DNA of 64,000 bases from Klebsiella terrigena (lineage in GTDB: Bacteria; Pseudomonadota; Gammaproteobacteria; Enterobacterales; Enterobacteriaceae), in the NCBI RefSeq assembly GCF_006539725.1, contig NZ_BJNO01000003.1, positions 310,001 through 374,000 of the forward strand. Reading direction: 5' to 3'. The position numbers were made by a program, and so were the translations under genes. Below, in pieces: positions 54,008 through 63,043 of the stretch. How positions within the stretch are numbered: the stretch's first letter is position 1; the number at the start of each line of letters is the position of its first letter. The notes below the pieces were generated by a model. It was not told the origin of the DNA. It searched no databases and saw only the letters and a program-made list of their open reading frames with translations.

Positions 54008-55516
54008 TCAAAGAGAAACGATGGCGGGGCGATCGACTTTCGGACAGAACTGCATGCGCTGCAAAATATCCTGTTCGAGATCAACCCCGCTCACCACCGC
54101 GACCAGCTCCACGCCGTCTTCCGTTAGCTTGAAAATCGCGCGCTCCGTGACGTACAGCACCTCCTGCCCGCGCTTTATGGCTTCCGGTCCGCTGAAGGTG
54201 ATATGACGAACCTTTTGCACCAGCTTAGGAATTTGCCCGTGGGATTCAATCTGTAACTGCTCCCCCTGCTGGCAAACCTGTAAACCTTTCGCTTCGAAGG
54301 TGCCGCAGAAAACCACCTTTTTGGCGCCGCAGGTAATATCAATGAAGCCGCCCGGCCCGACGATCGTGTCGCCAAGCTGCGAAACGTTAACGTTGCCTTC
54401 CGCGTCCATTTCTCCCATGCCGAGGAAGGTGATATCCAGCCCGCCGCCGCAAAACAGATCGAACTGATCGAGCGAGCTGACAATGGCCTGCGGATACTTT
54501 GCCGCCCCGAACAGCGCGCCGTCGAGAAGCTGGCCGTTGTGAATACCCTGTTCCACCATCTGCCAACAGGAATCTACCAGCGATTTTTCCGCCATGGCCG
54601 AGATCCCGCCGGGGATGCCGAACCCGTAATTGACCCGCATATTTGGCTTCAGCTCCCGTACCGCCAGCCCCGAAATCAGGCGGCGAATCCCCTCAGCCGG
54701 CGCGTCGAGCGGGTGCTCAACCGGCGGAGCGACCTGACCGGAGATGGCCGGATCGTATTCGGCAAGATAGCTCTGTCGCTGCGCCGGACACTCGACGATA
54801 TGGTCGATCATTACGCCGGGAACGGTCACTTTTCGGGCCGGGACAAAGTGCGCAGGCGTGGTGGATTTCACCTGGGCGATGACCATCCCGCCGTTGTTAT
54901 GTGCGGCTAACGCGACGGCATAGGTATCCAGATCCGCCGGCTCTTCGCTGGTGGAAATATTCGCCACCGCATCCGCCTGTGAACCGTGAATCACCGCGAC
55001 ATCAACTTTAAAAGGTTTGTAGTGCAGCCAGGTTTTGCCGTCGAGCTCAATGCGCGAAACGATATTTTCGCAGGTGATGTCGTTGCATTTTCCACCGCTA
55101 ATCAGCGGGTCAACAAAGGTCCCCAGCCCGACGCTGGAAATGACCCCCGGGCGCCCGGCGCCGCTTTCGCGATACAGCGTCATAATGATACCTGTGGGTA
55201 AGCAGTAGGCTTCAATCTCATTATTACGAGCCATTTTTTGCAGCTCGGATGACCACGACCAGTGCCCGCCGATGATCCGCTTGATGAGGCCCGGAATGGC
55301 CAGCCGTCCGAGACCGGATCCTTTGCCGTCGCCGATACCTAAGGCATGGATCAGGGTCAGATTCCGCGGATGCCCGGTCTCGCGATAGCGCGTCGCGATG
55401 GCCGCCATGATGTAGTCTGACTCCAGCAGCCCGCCGCCGGAGCCGGTGAAGGCAACGGTGGCGTTGTCTTTAATCAAAGCCACTGCGTCATCGACGCTTT
55501 TTAGTTTGCCGTGCAT
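54008..55516 (-). CDS. family I CoA-transferase (acetate/propionate CoA-transferase type)
   Basis: 502 residues, an alpha-beta fused family I CoA-transferase like YdiF or propionate CoA-transferase. ATVAFTGSGGGLLESDYIMAAI is the N-terminal glycine loop, NYGFGIPGGISAMAEK the middle motif, and VEQGIHNGQ occupies the place of the catalytic Glu motif (family ExG); GAKKVVFCGTFEAKGLQ follows. It would activate the acid formed by the ALDH using acetyl-CoA or another acyl-CoA as donor, providing substrate for the acyl-CoA dehydrogenase. Monocistronic, converging with tetR and divergent from the AKR gene. Confidence 0.88.
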   Translation of the reverse strand: MHGKLKSVDDAVALIKDNATVAFTGSGGGLLESDYIMAAIATRYRETGHPRNLTLIHALGIGDGKGSGLGRLAIPGLIKRIIGGHWSWSSELQKMARNNEIEAYCLPTGIIMTLYRESGAGRPGVISSVGLGTFVDPLISGGKCNDITCENIVSRIELDGKTWLHYKPFKVDVAVIHGSQADAVANISTSEEPADLDTYAVALAAHNNGGMVIAQVKSTTPAHFVPARKVTVPGVMIDHIVECPAQRQSYLAEYDPAISGQVAPPVEHPLDAPAEGIRRLISGLAVRELKPNMRVNYGFGIPGGISAMAEKSLVDSCWQMVEQGIHNGQLLDGALFGAAKYPQAIVSSLDQFDLFCGGGLDITFLGMGEMDAEGNVNVSQLGDTIVGPGGFIDITCGAKKVVFCGTFEAKGLQVCQQGEQLQIESHGQIPKLVQKVRHITFSGPEAIKRGQEVLYVTERAIFKLTEDGVELVAVVSGVDLEQDILQRMQFCPKVDRPAIVSL

Positions 55517-55552
55517 TCTCGTTATCCTCGTTGCATTTGATCTTAAGTAAAC

Positions 55553-55566
55553 TAACTAGTTAGTTA
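55553..55566 (-). promoter_or_regulatory. regulon palindrome 6 (CoA-transferase gene)
   Basis: TAACTAGTTAGTTA, exact match inside the perfect 16-bp palindrome AACTAACTAGTTAGTT (55550-55565). It is 36 bp upstream of the CoA-transferase start. Confidence 0.78.
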
Positions 55567-55650
55567 CAATTACAGAAAAAAAAGGAAGGATCAACGTTGT
55601 TGATGGTGCTTTGTTATCCAGGTAACATTTTCGCAATACTTGCTCTGATA

Positions 55651-55664
55651 TAACTATCTTGTTA
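55651..55664 (+). promoter_or_regulatory. regulon palindrome 7 (aldo/keto reductase gene)
   Basis: TAACTATCTTGTTA, exact match, 34 bp upstream of the AKR start. Together with palindrome 6, about 100 bp away, it gives each of the two divergent genes its own site. Confidence 0.78.
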
Positions 55665-55698
55665 GTTAATTAAATTATCAATCCGCAGGAGGGCTGGC

Positions 55699-56727
55699 AT
55701 GGTTCCATCACAGAAGAATACATTTGGTCGTACAGATATTCAGGTCACGGCAATGGGCTACGGCGCGGCGCCGATTGGCAACATCTTTCGCCCGATCGGC
55801 GAGCAAGAGTCAGAAAAGATGATCCATCAGGCATGGGACAGCGGTCTGCGCTATTTTGATACGGCACCGCTGTACGGACATGGCCTGAGCGAAGCGAGGA
55901 TTGGGCACGGTCTGCGCTGGTATCCGCGCGATGAATACGTGCTCTCCAGCAAAGTCGGCCGTCTGCTGAAGCCGAAAAAACGCGGTGAATTTGATTCCGG
56001 GGCGTGGGTCAATCCGCTGCCGTTTGAGGCGATTTTTGATTATTCCTACTCTGCGACCATGCGTTCGATTGAAGACAGCCTGCAGCGCATGGGGCTGGAG
56101 CATATCGATATCGCCTTCATTCACGACTGTGATGTTTATACCCACGGCGATAAGCAGCCTCACTATTTTCGTCAGGCGATGGACGGCGCGTGGCGTGCGC
56201 TGGCGCAGCTTCGGGATGAAGGGGTAATTAAAGCCGTCGGTATGGGCGTCAACGAGTGGGAGGTTTGTCATGCGGCGCTGCAGGAGGCCGACTTCGACTG
56301 CTTCCTGCTGGCCGGGCGCTATACGCTGCTGGAGCAGGAGGCGTTAAAAGCGTTTCTGCCGCTGTGCGAGGAACGTAACGCGGCGGTGGTGATCGGCGGA
56401 GGATTCAACAGCGGGATTCTGGCGACCGGGGCGGTTGAGAACGCGAAGTACAACTACGGCCCGGCGAGCCAGGCGATTCTGGCAAAGGTGAGAGAAATTG
56501 AAAATGTCTGCCGCGATTACCAGGTCAGCCTACCGGCGGCCGCGCTTCAGTTTGTGCTGGCTCATCCGGCGGTACCCACTATTATTCCCGGCACACGTAC
56601 GGTGGCGCAGCTGGAAAACTGCCTGGAGTGGATTGCCGCGCCGATCCCGGATGATTTCTGGCGTACGCTGCAGCAGCAGGGGCTGCTGGATGAGGGCGCG
56701 CCCACGCCGGCAGACCGTCAGCCCTGA
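55699..56727 (+). CDS. aldo/keto reductase, D-threo-aldose 1-dehydrogenase type
   Basis: 342 residues with AGGAGGG before the ATG. AKR tetrad: YFDTAPLYGHGLSE (Asp and Tyr), VLSSKVGRL (Lys) and IDIAFIHDCD (His). The subgroup (long insert PLPFEAIFDYSYSATMRSIEDSLQRMGLEHID) matches L-fucose/D-threo-aldose and galactose 1-dehydrogenases that oxidise free aldoses to lactones with NAD(P). In this island it argues for a sugar being released or imported. No lactonase is visible in the window. Confidence 0.85.
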   Translation: MVPSQKNTFGRTDIQVTAMGYGAAPIGNIFRPIGEQESEKMIHQAWDSGLRYFDTAPLYGHGLSEARIGHGLRWYPRDEYVLSSKVGRLLKPKKRGEFDSGAWVNPLPFEAIFDYSYSATMRSIEDSLQRMGLEHIDIAFIHDCDVYTHGDKQPHYFRQAMDGAWRALAQLRDEGVIKAVGMGVNEWEVCHAALQEADFDCFLLAGRYTLLEQEALKAFLPLCEERNAAVVIGGGFNSGILATGAVENAKYNYGPASQAILAKVREIENVCRDYQVSLPAAALQFVLAHPAVPTIIPGTRTVAQLENCLEWIAAPIPDDFWRTLQQQGLLDEGAPTPADRQP

Positions 56728-56742
56728 ATAAAGAAACGGCAT

Positions 56743-56773
56743 AAAAAAGGTGCTCTTGTTGAGCACCTTTTTT
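56743..56773. terminator. bidirectional terminator between AKR gene and ABC/ADH operon
   Basis: AAAAAAGGTGCTC and GAGCACCTTTTTT with a TTGTT loop, fully symmetric. Serves the AKR gene (plus) and the end of the five-gene transporter operon (minus). Confidence 0.9.
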
Positions 56774-56806
56774 GATCCTGTCTGGCTTATTCGCGTCGCT
56801 AAAGCT

Positions 56807-57850
56807 TCACTCCTGCGCGATGCGCAGCTGGATTTTCAAATACTGCGGCTGCGCGAGCAGGGAGGTGAAAACCTGCTGAATATCCTCCAGCGGGTGGACG
56901 GACTGGCAAAAAGGAGCGGTAATAAATCGTTGATGCTGCAGCAGATGCAGCGCCTGGTGCATATCTTCTCCCATCCCGGCTACGCTGCCCTGAATCCTTT
57001 GCTCTTTTAAAATAATCTCCAGCGGCCTGATGGCGATGTCGGTTTCGCCGTCGGTTAAGCCAAAGGCCAGCAGCCGTCCGCCGGGACGCATAAACGTCAG
57101 CGCCTGTTTGTAGAGCTCGGGATGGCCGACGCTTTCTATGACCACATCGGCGCCGCGGCCCTGGGTGAGCTGCTTTATTTGCTCCAGCGCGCGTTCCGGG
57201 TCGGTGATGACGCAGTCTGCACCGCACTGCCCGGCGAGCTCGGCGCGCTGCGGATTCAGCTCGACGGCAATAATCGGAGCGGCTCCCAGCAGGCGCGCCA
57301 TCTGAATATGCATATTGCCCACCGGGCCTGCGCCGATGACCACTACCGACTCTGCCACGCTGAGGCCGATTTTTTTACCGGCGCGCACCACGCAGGAGAA
57401 CGGCTCGGTCAAACAGGCAACGCTATCCGTAATCTCGTCGCCGACGGGAATCACCAGGCGGGCCGGAACGGCCACGTACTGTGCAAAAGCGCCGTGGGTG
57501 TGGATGCCGAGCTGGCGGATCTCCGGGCAGTTTAGCAACTCGTTGCGCCGGCAATAATAGCAGTGGCCGCAGCTGATATTGATATCGGCAACCACCCGCT
57601 GGCCCGGCGCCAGGGTCGCAACGCGACGGCCCACGGCAACAATTTCCCCGCTAAACTCATGGCCGGGAATTAACGGTAGCTTATCCTGGGCATAGTGGCC
57701 GTTATAGATATGGATATCCGTTCCACAGATCGAACACTGGCTGACGCGAATGAGGACCTCGTCATCGCCGTATTCGGGGACCGGAACCTGGCGTATTTCG
57801 AAATTTTTGGCTGCGGTAAGCACCGCTGCTTTCATTAATTTGGGGATCAT
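56807..57850 (-). CDS. zinc-dependent alcohol/polyol dehydrogenase
   Basis: 347 residues of the medium-chain dehydrogenase family. Catalytic zinc: CSICGTDIHIYNGHY and PGHEFSGEIVAVG; structural zinc: CGHCYYCRRNELLNC; nucleotide fold VVIGAGPVGNMHIQMARLLG. It is closest in style to sorbitol, threonine and galactitol-phosphate dehydrogenases. It is the last gene of the operon headed by the sugar-binding protein, 12 bp after a permease gene, so it probably acts on the imported compound or its first derivative. GGAG precedes the ATG at 57850. Confidence 0.88.
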   Translation of the reverse strand: MIPKLMKAAVLTAAKNFEIRQVPVPEYGDDEVLIRVSQCSICGTDIHIYNGHYAQDKLPLIPGHEFSGEIVAVGRRVATLAPGQRVVADINISCGHCYYCRRNELLNCPEIRQLGIHTHGAFAQYVAVPARLVIPVGDEITDSVACLTEPFSCVVRAGKKIGLSVAESVVVIGAGPVGNMHIQMARLLGAAPIIAVELNPQRAELAGQCGADCVITDPERALEQIKQLTQGRGADVVIESVGHPELYKQALTFMRPGGRLLAFGLTDGETDIAIRPLEIILKEQRIQGSVAGMGEDMHQALHLLQHQRFITAPFCQSVHPLEDIQQVFTSLLAQPQYLKIQLRIAQE

Positions 57851-57862
57851 GGCCGGCTCCGG

Positions 57863-58879
57863 TTATTTAACGGTAGAAATTTTAGATCGATCGATGGTCA
57901 TCGCAATGGCCGCAATCATCAGCGCCCCGAAGAAGATCTGCTGCGCCTGCGCTTCAACGTTAAGGTAGGTCATACTGGTGCGAATGACGGCGACGATCAG
58001 AGTGCCGATAAGCGTGCTCAGTACGCCCCCCACGCCGCCGGTCAGCGGCGTGCCGCCTAGCAGCACCGCGACAATCGCCGGGAGCAGGAACTGATCGGCC
58101 ATCGTCGGCGATGCGCCGGAAAGACGGGTCGCCAGCAGCACTCCGGCGGCGGCGGCGAACGCGCCGGCGATGGCAAAGGTGAGGATCTTCACCTTGACCA
58201 CCTTCACGCCGCTGGCGAGCGCGGCGGATTCCCCGGCGCCAAGCGCCTTCATATGGCGTCCCAGCGCGGTACGTCTCTCCATCAGCAGCGCCAGCAGCAG
58301 CAGTACGGCGGCGATAACGATCTCCGTCGGTAGCGTAAAGACGGTGGTGGTCATCCAGCCCACCGTCTGGCTGCGAATATCCCCTGGAATATAAAACGCG
58401 CGCTGTCCGGAAATCACCTGTCCAGTAGCGTAGGCAATTCCTCCGACGGCGAGGGTGGTAATGAAGGACGATATTTTAAAACGCGTGTGCACCCAGCCGG
58501 ATACGGCGCCGAACAGCGCGCCGATAGCCAGCGTAAGCGGAATAGCCAGCACGCCAATTTGCGATAGCAGAATGACCAGCACGACCGTTGACATGCTGGC
58601 AATCGACTGGGCGGATAAATCTATCCCGCCGATATAAATCACAAAGGTCATGCCAATCGCCATAATAAACAGCGTAGATGCATCCTGCAGCAGCTGGAAT
58701 ATATTGTCGGGCTTAAGAAAATCCGGGTTATAGAGGCTGACGAGGGCCACTAATACTGCCAGGGTCAGTATCGGTAAATAACGGGTGATTTTTTCACGCC
58801 CGGTCAGCGGCGGCCGCGTCGGGCTACCGATATTATTGTTTGTCGGCACTGCTAATGAATCAGAACGGATTATTTTCAT
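57863..58879 (-). CDS. sugar-type ABC transporter permease (RbsC-like), second permease
   Basis: 338 residues from ATG 58879, 20 bp after the ATPase stop; an upstream ATG at 58924 would overlap that gene. BPD_transp_2 family: MAIGMTFVIYIGGIDLSAQSIASMSTV and LLGGTPLTGGVGGVLSTLIGTLIV are the RbsC/XylH signature regions; about ten membrane segments. A second, different permease of the same family is in the operon, so the channel is probably a heterodimer rather than the RbsC homodimer. Confidence 0.9.
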   Translation of the reverse strand: MKIIRSDSLAVPTNNNIGSPTRPPLTGREKITRYLPILTLAVLVALVSLYNPDFLKPDNIFQLLQDASTLFIMAIGMTFVIYIGGIDLSAQSIASMSTVVLVILLSQIGVLAIPLTLAIGALFGAVSGWVHTRFKISSFITTLAVGGIAYATGQVISGQRAFYIPGDIRSQTVGWMTTTVFTLPTEIVIAAVLLLLALLMERRTALGRHMKALGAGESAALASGVKVVKVKILTFAIAGAFAAAAGVLLATRLSGASPTMADQFLLPAIVAVLLGGTPLTGGVGGVLSTLIGTLIVAVIRTSMTYLNVEAQAQQIFFGALMIAAIAMTIDRSKISTVK

Positions 58880-58898
58880 GGAGATGGGCCTTAATAAC

Positions 58899-60413
58899 CT
58901 AGACGAAATGCTGCAATAATTCATATTGCTCCGGGCGCTTCTCTTCGCAGCCGGTAAACTGATGCATCAGTCGGCCGTCCTTAAAAATAGCGATGGTGTG
59001 GGCGAGGCCAATAGCCTCCTCCAGAGAGTCGGCTATCAAAATCACGCCGCACTGCTCATCGGTGAAGTCGCGTACTAAGTCATAGACGTCCTCTTTGGCA
59101 CCGATATCGAGGCCGCGGGTAGGGTGGTCAAGCAGGATGATTTTCGCCTCAGCGGTCCGCCATTTCGACAGCACCACCTTTTGCTGATTGCCGCCGGAAA
59201 GCTTGCTGCACTGCGTATCAATACTGGCGGTTTTAATCGATAGCTTTTTAACCCACTGATTTGCCAGCCTGCGCTCGTGATGGACCTGCAGCAGTCCGCC
59301 GCGGGAATAGTCCTGCAGATTGGCGAGAGTAATATTTTCCACCACCGACATGCCTTCGACGATACCCTCGATTTTGCGCTCACGAGGGATATATCCCACC
59401 CCCTCAGCGATGCTGTGGCTGGGGCTAAATTTGCGTACCGGTCTACCGTTAAGGATCACCTCTCCCCGTTCCGGCTGCATCAATCCGAAGATAGAGCGGA
59501 TGATTTCCTCGGTACCGGCGCCATCGGTTCCGACCAGCGCCAGCACTTCGCCGGCGTGTAGCGACAGCGAGACGTCTTTATAATGGCCCGGCAGCGAAAT
59601 ATTCTTTAACTCGACTAAGGTCGTCTCTTTGTTAATTCGGTGCTTACGATGTTCGCGATAGTAGCGTTCGTCGATATCGCGACCGACCATCTGGCGCTGA
59701 ATATTCACCACATCGAACCGGTCGCGGGTGAGCATATCCATAACCTGCCCATCCTTCATGACGTAGATGCGATCGGACAGCGCCATCACTTCATCAAGGC
59801 GATGCGAAACGAAAATAAAGGAGGCCCGGCTTTTGAGCTCTCTGACCAGTTCAAACAGCAGTTCTATTTCCTGGGTCGGCAGGACCGAAGTCGGTTCGTC
59901 GAGCAGGATAATTAAATGGCCGCTGCTTCTCTCCTCAAGGGTCAGGACCTTCGCCAGCTCTACCAGCTGACGTTGGGTAAAGGAGAGCTCGGAAGTCATT
60001 GTCTGCGGATCGATATCCAGTTTGACTTTCGCCAGCTGCTTTCTGGCCGCCGTCGCCATCTTTTTCCAGTTAATCACACCCAGCTTTTTAAACGGCTGTT
60101 CAAAACCGAGAAAAATATTCTCCATTACGCTCAGATTGGAGATAAGCGACTGCTCCTGAAATACCATCCCGATACCCTGCATCATGGCATCGCGCGGGGT
60201 GCGAAAGACGACCGGCTGACCGTTGATCAGCAATTCGCCTTTATCATGCTGATAGGCGCCGTAAATTATCTTCATCAGCGTCGATTTTCCGGCGCCATTT
60301 TCACCGACCAATCCGACAATTTCACCGGGATTAATTTGCAGATTGATATTCTGCAAGGCCAGTACGCCCGGGAACGATTTACCCACATTTTTGAATTCAA
60401 GCATAATCGTCAC
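58899..60413 (-). CDS. sugar ABC transporter ATPase (RbsA/XylG type)
   Basis: 504 residues, two fused ATPase domains. First: Walker [10 protein letters not shown], signature [15 protein letters not shown], Walker [13 protein letters not shown]. Second: Walker A degenerate (GTDGAGTEE, lysine lost), signature [14 protein letters not shown], Walker [13 protein letters not shown] with Asp-His in place of Asp-Glu. This asymmetry is usual for RbsA-type proteins, whose second site is often inactive. Overlaps the upstream permease gene by 4 bp. Confidence 0.93.
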   Translation of the reverse strand: MTIMLEFKNVGKSFPGVLALQNINLQINPGEIVGLVGENGAGKSTLMKIIYGAYQHDKGELLINGQPVVFRTPRDAMMQGIGMVFQEQSLISNLSVMENIFLGFEQPFKKLGVINWKKMATAARKQLAKVKLDIDPQTMTSELSFTQRQLVELAKVLTLEERSSGHLIILLDEPTSVLPTQEIELLFELVRELKSRASFIFVSHRLDEVMALSDRIYVMKDGQVMDMLTRDRFDVVNIQRQMVGRDIDERYYREHRKHRINKETTLVELKNISLPGHYKDVSLSLHAGEVLALVGTDGAGTEEIIRSIFGLMQPERGEVILNGRPVRKFSPSHSIAEGVGYIPRERKIEGIVEGMSVVENITLANLQDYSRGGLLQVHHERRLANQWVKKLSIKTASIDTQCSKLSGGNQQKVVLSKWRTAEAKIILLDHPTRGLDIGAKEDVYDLVRDFTDEQCGVILIADSLEEAIGLAHTIAIFKDGRLMHQFTGCEEKRPEQYELLQHFV

Positions 60414-61375
60414 TTCACTATTTGCAGACGTTTACGATTAGTGACTAATGCCACCGAGATGATAACCAGAGCGCCCAGAACGCCTTGCTGGATATAGGTC
60501 GGGAAGCCGACCAGCACCATGCCGTTGTTAATGACGTTGATAATCAGTACCCCAACCAGGCTTTGCCACACGCCGCCGTTGCCGCCCATTAAGGAGGTGC
60601 CACCGACGACGACGGAGGTGATGGCGATAAAGGTATAGCCATCGCCAAGGTTGCTGGCGACCGAGCCCAGGCGGGCGACGGCAAAGACGGCACCCAGGCC
60701 GTAAAACACGCCGGCCAGCGCAAAACCAAGCACGCGAATACGTTTTACCGACAGACCAGACGCATAGGCCTGGTGTTCGCCGCCACCGATGGCATAAAAA
60801 TTACGCCCCAGCGCGGTATAGCGCTGAATAAACCAGGCAAATAGCAGGGCTGCCCCGGCGAGATAGACCATCAGCGGGAAATCAAAAATACGCTCGGTCA
60901 GCAGTAATCTGAATACCGGGTCGGGGAGAGGAATACGTTCGCCGCCGGTCGTCACCATCGTGACGCCAATTAAGCTAAAACCGATACCCAGGCTAACCAG
61001 GAATGAGGGGATTTTGAGCTTCACGTGAATAAGGCCGTTGATCAGCCCGCAGGCTGCAGAAATAAGGATCGCGGCGGGGATCGCCAAATAACCGAGTTCG
61101 TTAAAACCGCCCAGCTTCACCATGATGATTGCCAGCATGGAGCCGCAGAAAGCCATAATGCCTTCAATTGACAGGTCGATCGAACCCATAATAATGATAA
61201 ACGTCACGCCAATGGCAATCATTAACGGCGCGGCGCTGGCGGTCAGTAAACGTGAGAAGTTACGCACCGATAAAAAACCCGGGTAAACAACGCTGATGAT
61301 GGTGCAAAGCAGCAGCAGCACCATCAGCGGCGCCCATTTGCGCAAAAAATCTTTGTAGCCTGAATGTGATGACAT
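60410..61375 (-). CDS. sugar-type ABC transporter permease, first permease
   Basis: 321 residues of the RbsC-like BPD_transp_2 family: APLMIAIGVTFIIIMGSIDLSIEGIMAFCGSM and VVVGGTSLMGGNGGVWQSLVGVLII. About eight to ten membrane segments. It follows the binding-protein gene by 69 bp. It is only distantly similar to the second permease of the operon. Confidence 0.9.
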   Translation of the reverse strand: MSSHSGYKDFLRKWAPLMVLLLLCTIISVVYPGFLSVRNFSRLLTASAAPLMIAIGVTFIIIMGSIDLSIEGIMAFCGSMLAIIMVKLGGFNELGYLAIPAAILISAACGLINGLIHVKLKIPSFLVSLGIGFSLIGVTMVTTGGERIPLPDPVFRLLLTERIFDFPLMVYLAGAALLFAWFIQRYTALGRNFYAIGGGEHQAYASGLSVKRIRVLGFALAGVFYGLGAVFAVARLGSVASNLGDGYTFIAITSVVVGGTSLMGGNGGVWQSLVGVLIINVINNGMVLVGFPTYIQQGVLGALVIISVALVTNRKRLQIVK

Positions 61376-61444
61376 GGTCGACCTTCACTCATTGAATTTA
61401 TAACGTCTTCATCGACAATAAATATCTGCAGAAGAGTGGGGGAA

Positions 61445-62560
61445 CTACAATTTGCGATATTGAATTGGCCCCTTCGACGCCTGCCAGAAATTATTCCAGT
61501 CGTTCACCGGCGTATTGACGATATTGTCCTGATACCATTTCTGCGCATCGTCTTTGGTTATCATGATCGTCGGACCATAAAATTCGCGATGCTCATGCGG
61601 CTCAGCGGAGGGTTTGAAGCTGCCGATAGCCGCATGGTGAGCCAGTGAAAGCGCAATGCCTCCTGCCCAGTACGGGTCGGTGCTTACGGTGCAGAGGATT
61701 TCACCGCTGATGCACAGCTTGACGGCGTCCGGGGTGCCGTCGTAGGAGACAATCGGGATCTGTCCCGCCAGCCCTTCGGCACGCAGAGCCTCAATAATGC
61801 CGAGGGTCATACTGTCGTTGGAGGAGAAGATACCTTTGATATCATCCCCGAAGCGGGTGAGCATCGTCGACATCATGTCGTTGGCTTTCGAGGTGCTCCA
61901 GTCCGCATCCTGCCAGTCCAGCAGCTTGATATCCGGGTTCTCCTTCAGTTTGTGCATCAGCCCCGCTTTACGCTCAATCGCCGGGACGTTGGAGGCGATC
62001 CCTCCCAGCCCGACAATCCCGCCTTTTTTCCCCATTGCGTCAAAGAGCAGCTGCGCACACTGCTGCGCCGGTTCGAAATCCGACCAGCTGATGTGGGCCA
62101 CGTAGTTGTCACCAAAATCCCAGGGATGCAGATCGTCGGTTTTGTTCCAGATGGTGGTAATAAACGCGCCGCGCTGCTGGCAGGCGGTCACGACAGCCCG
62201 CGCGTTAGGGGCATCGTTAGGATCGCAGCCGATCGCCAGCTTCCCTTCAGTTTTGGAAAGCAGGGCTTTGATATCCGAAAGAACTTTCTCGTTATTGCCA
62301 CCGTTAATCAGGCTTACCATGGTCGCGTTTTGCGTTTTCGCATAAGACTTCCCGCCGGCGGCAATCGCGTTCCAGTAGGAGTTGTCAGGATCTCGATAGC
62401 CCCAGGCCAGCGTGAGGTTTCCTCCTTCAGCCGCCATGGCTTTTGAGAGCGGGCTGATAAGCGGAAGCGCTGCCATGCCGCCGATGCCCAGGGCACTTTT
62501 CAGCAGGAATTCACGTCGGCTAATCACGCTTTGTTCAACGAATTTTTTAATAAATGACAT
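61445..62560 (-). CDS. ABC transporter sugar-binding protein with Tat signal
   Basis: 371 residues. The N-terminus contains SRREFLLKSALGIGG (Arg15-Arg16), a twin-arginine motif followed by a hydrophobic stretch and an AMA-A cleavage site near residue 43, so export is probably by Tat in the folded state. The mature part is a periplasmic binding protein 4-like sugar binder (KALLSKTEGKLAIGCDPND, GGIVGLGGIASNVPAIERKAG, GIFSSNDSMTLGIIEAL, VSYDGTPDAVKLCISGEI). First gene of the SBP-permease-ATPase-permease-ADH operon; palindrome 8 is upstream. Confidence 0.9.
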   Translation of the reverse strand: MSFIKKFVEQSVISRREFLLKSALGIGGMAALPLISPLSKAMAAEGGNLTLAWGYRDPDNSYWNAIAAGGKSYAKTQNATMVSLINGGNNEKVLSDIKALLSKTEGKLAIGCDPNDAPNARAVVTACQQRGAFITTIWNKTDDLHPWDFGDNYVAHISWSDFEPAQQCAQLLFDAMGKKGGIVGLGGIASNVPAIERKAGLMHKLKENPDIKLLDWQDADWSTSKANDMMSTMLTRFGDDIKGIFSSNDSMTLGIIEALRAEGLAGQIPIVSYDGTPDAVKLCISGEILCTVSTDPYWAGGIALSLAHHAAIGSFKPSAEPHEHREFYGPTIMITKDDAQKWYQDNIVNTPVNDWNNFWQASKGPIQYRKL

Positions 62561-62628
62561 AGCGATATTTCCTGTCTTTTCGATTTACATGAAGGCGTTA
62601 ACCCGATTGAAAATACGTTACATGTAAA

Positions 62629-62642
62629 TAACTAATTACTTA
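62629..62642 (-). promoter_or_regulatory. regulon palindrome 8 (ABC importer operon)
   Basis: TAACTAATTACTTA, one mismatch to TAACNANNTNGTTA, 68 bp upstream of the binding-protein start. The flanks extend the symmetry (GTAA on one side, TTAC on the other) much as at palindrome 9. The whole 483-bp divergent gap to the SDR gene is AT-rich; a 96-codon open frame in it (62764-63054) looks spurious. Confidence 0.68.
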
Positions 62643-62885
62643 CAAGTTGATGATATATCACCCGAGAAAGTAATTGGCAATGAAGCGCTTTGCGATTGGT
62701 TTACATGGCATTTTCATCCGACCAAAAAACGCCTAGCGCCCTGTTTTTTCTTATTATTTTTAAATGTTCCCTTTGCGAATGAGTAAATGCTTTTTCACGG
62801 CTGTTTTCGCGGGGGTTAGCACTTATCAATATGATTTATATTATTTTTTATCAATTTTACCCTCCCGGGCTGTTTTGCTTGCGTT

Positions 62886-62901
62886 TGCGATATCAGTCAC
62901 A
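62886..62901. promoter_or_regulatory. candidate CRP site in the ABC/SDR divergent region
   Basis: TGCGA-TATCAG-TCACA differs from TGTGA-N6-TCACA at one base. It sits between the two regulon palindromes, about 325 bp from the binding-protein start and 143 bp from the SDR start. Catabolite activation would suit a sugar-importer island. Confidence 0.55.
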
Positions 62902-62969
62902 AAGATTTTGCTGGCAATCTTCACCCGTCAGGCGTGGATTGTGCAGATCTCATATTTGCATATTGTAAG

Positions 62970-62983
62970 TAACTATTTATTTA
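62970..62983 (+). promoter_or_regulatory. regulon palindrome 9 (SDR-glycerate kinase unit)
   Basis: TAACTATTTATTTA, one mismatch, 60 bp upstream of the SDR ATG at 63044. Outer arms TTGTAA (62963-62968) and TTACAA (62981-62986) reinforce the dyad. Confidence 0.68.
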
Positions 62984-63043
62984 CAAGTGGTGAGGGTGAT
63001 CGCTATGATTTCGACGTATTCTCACTCCACAATGGGACAAGAC

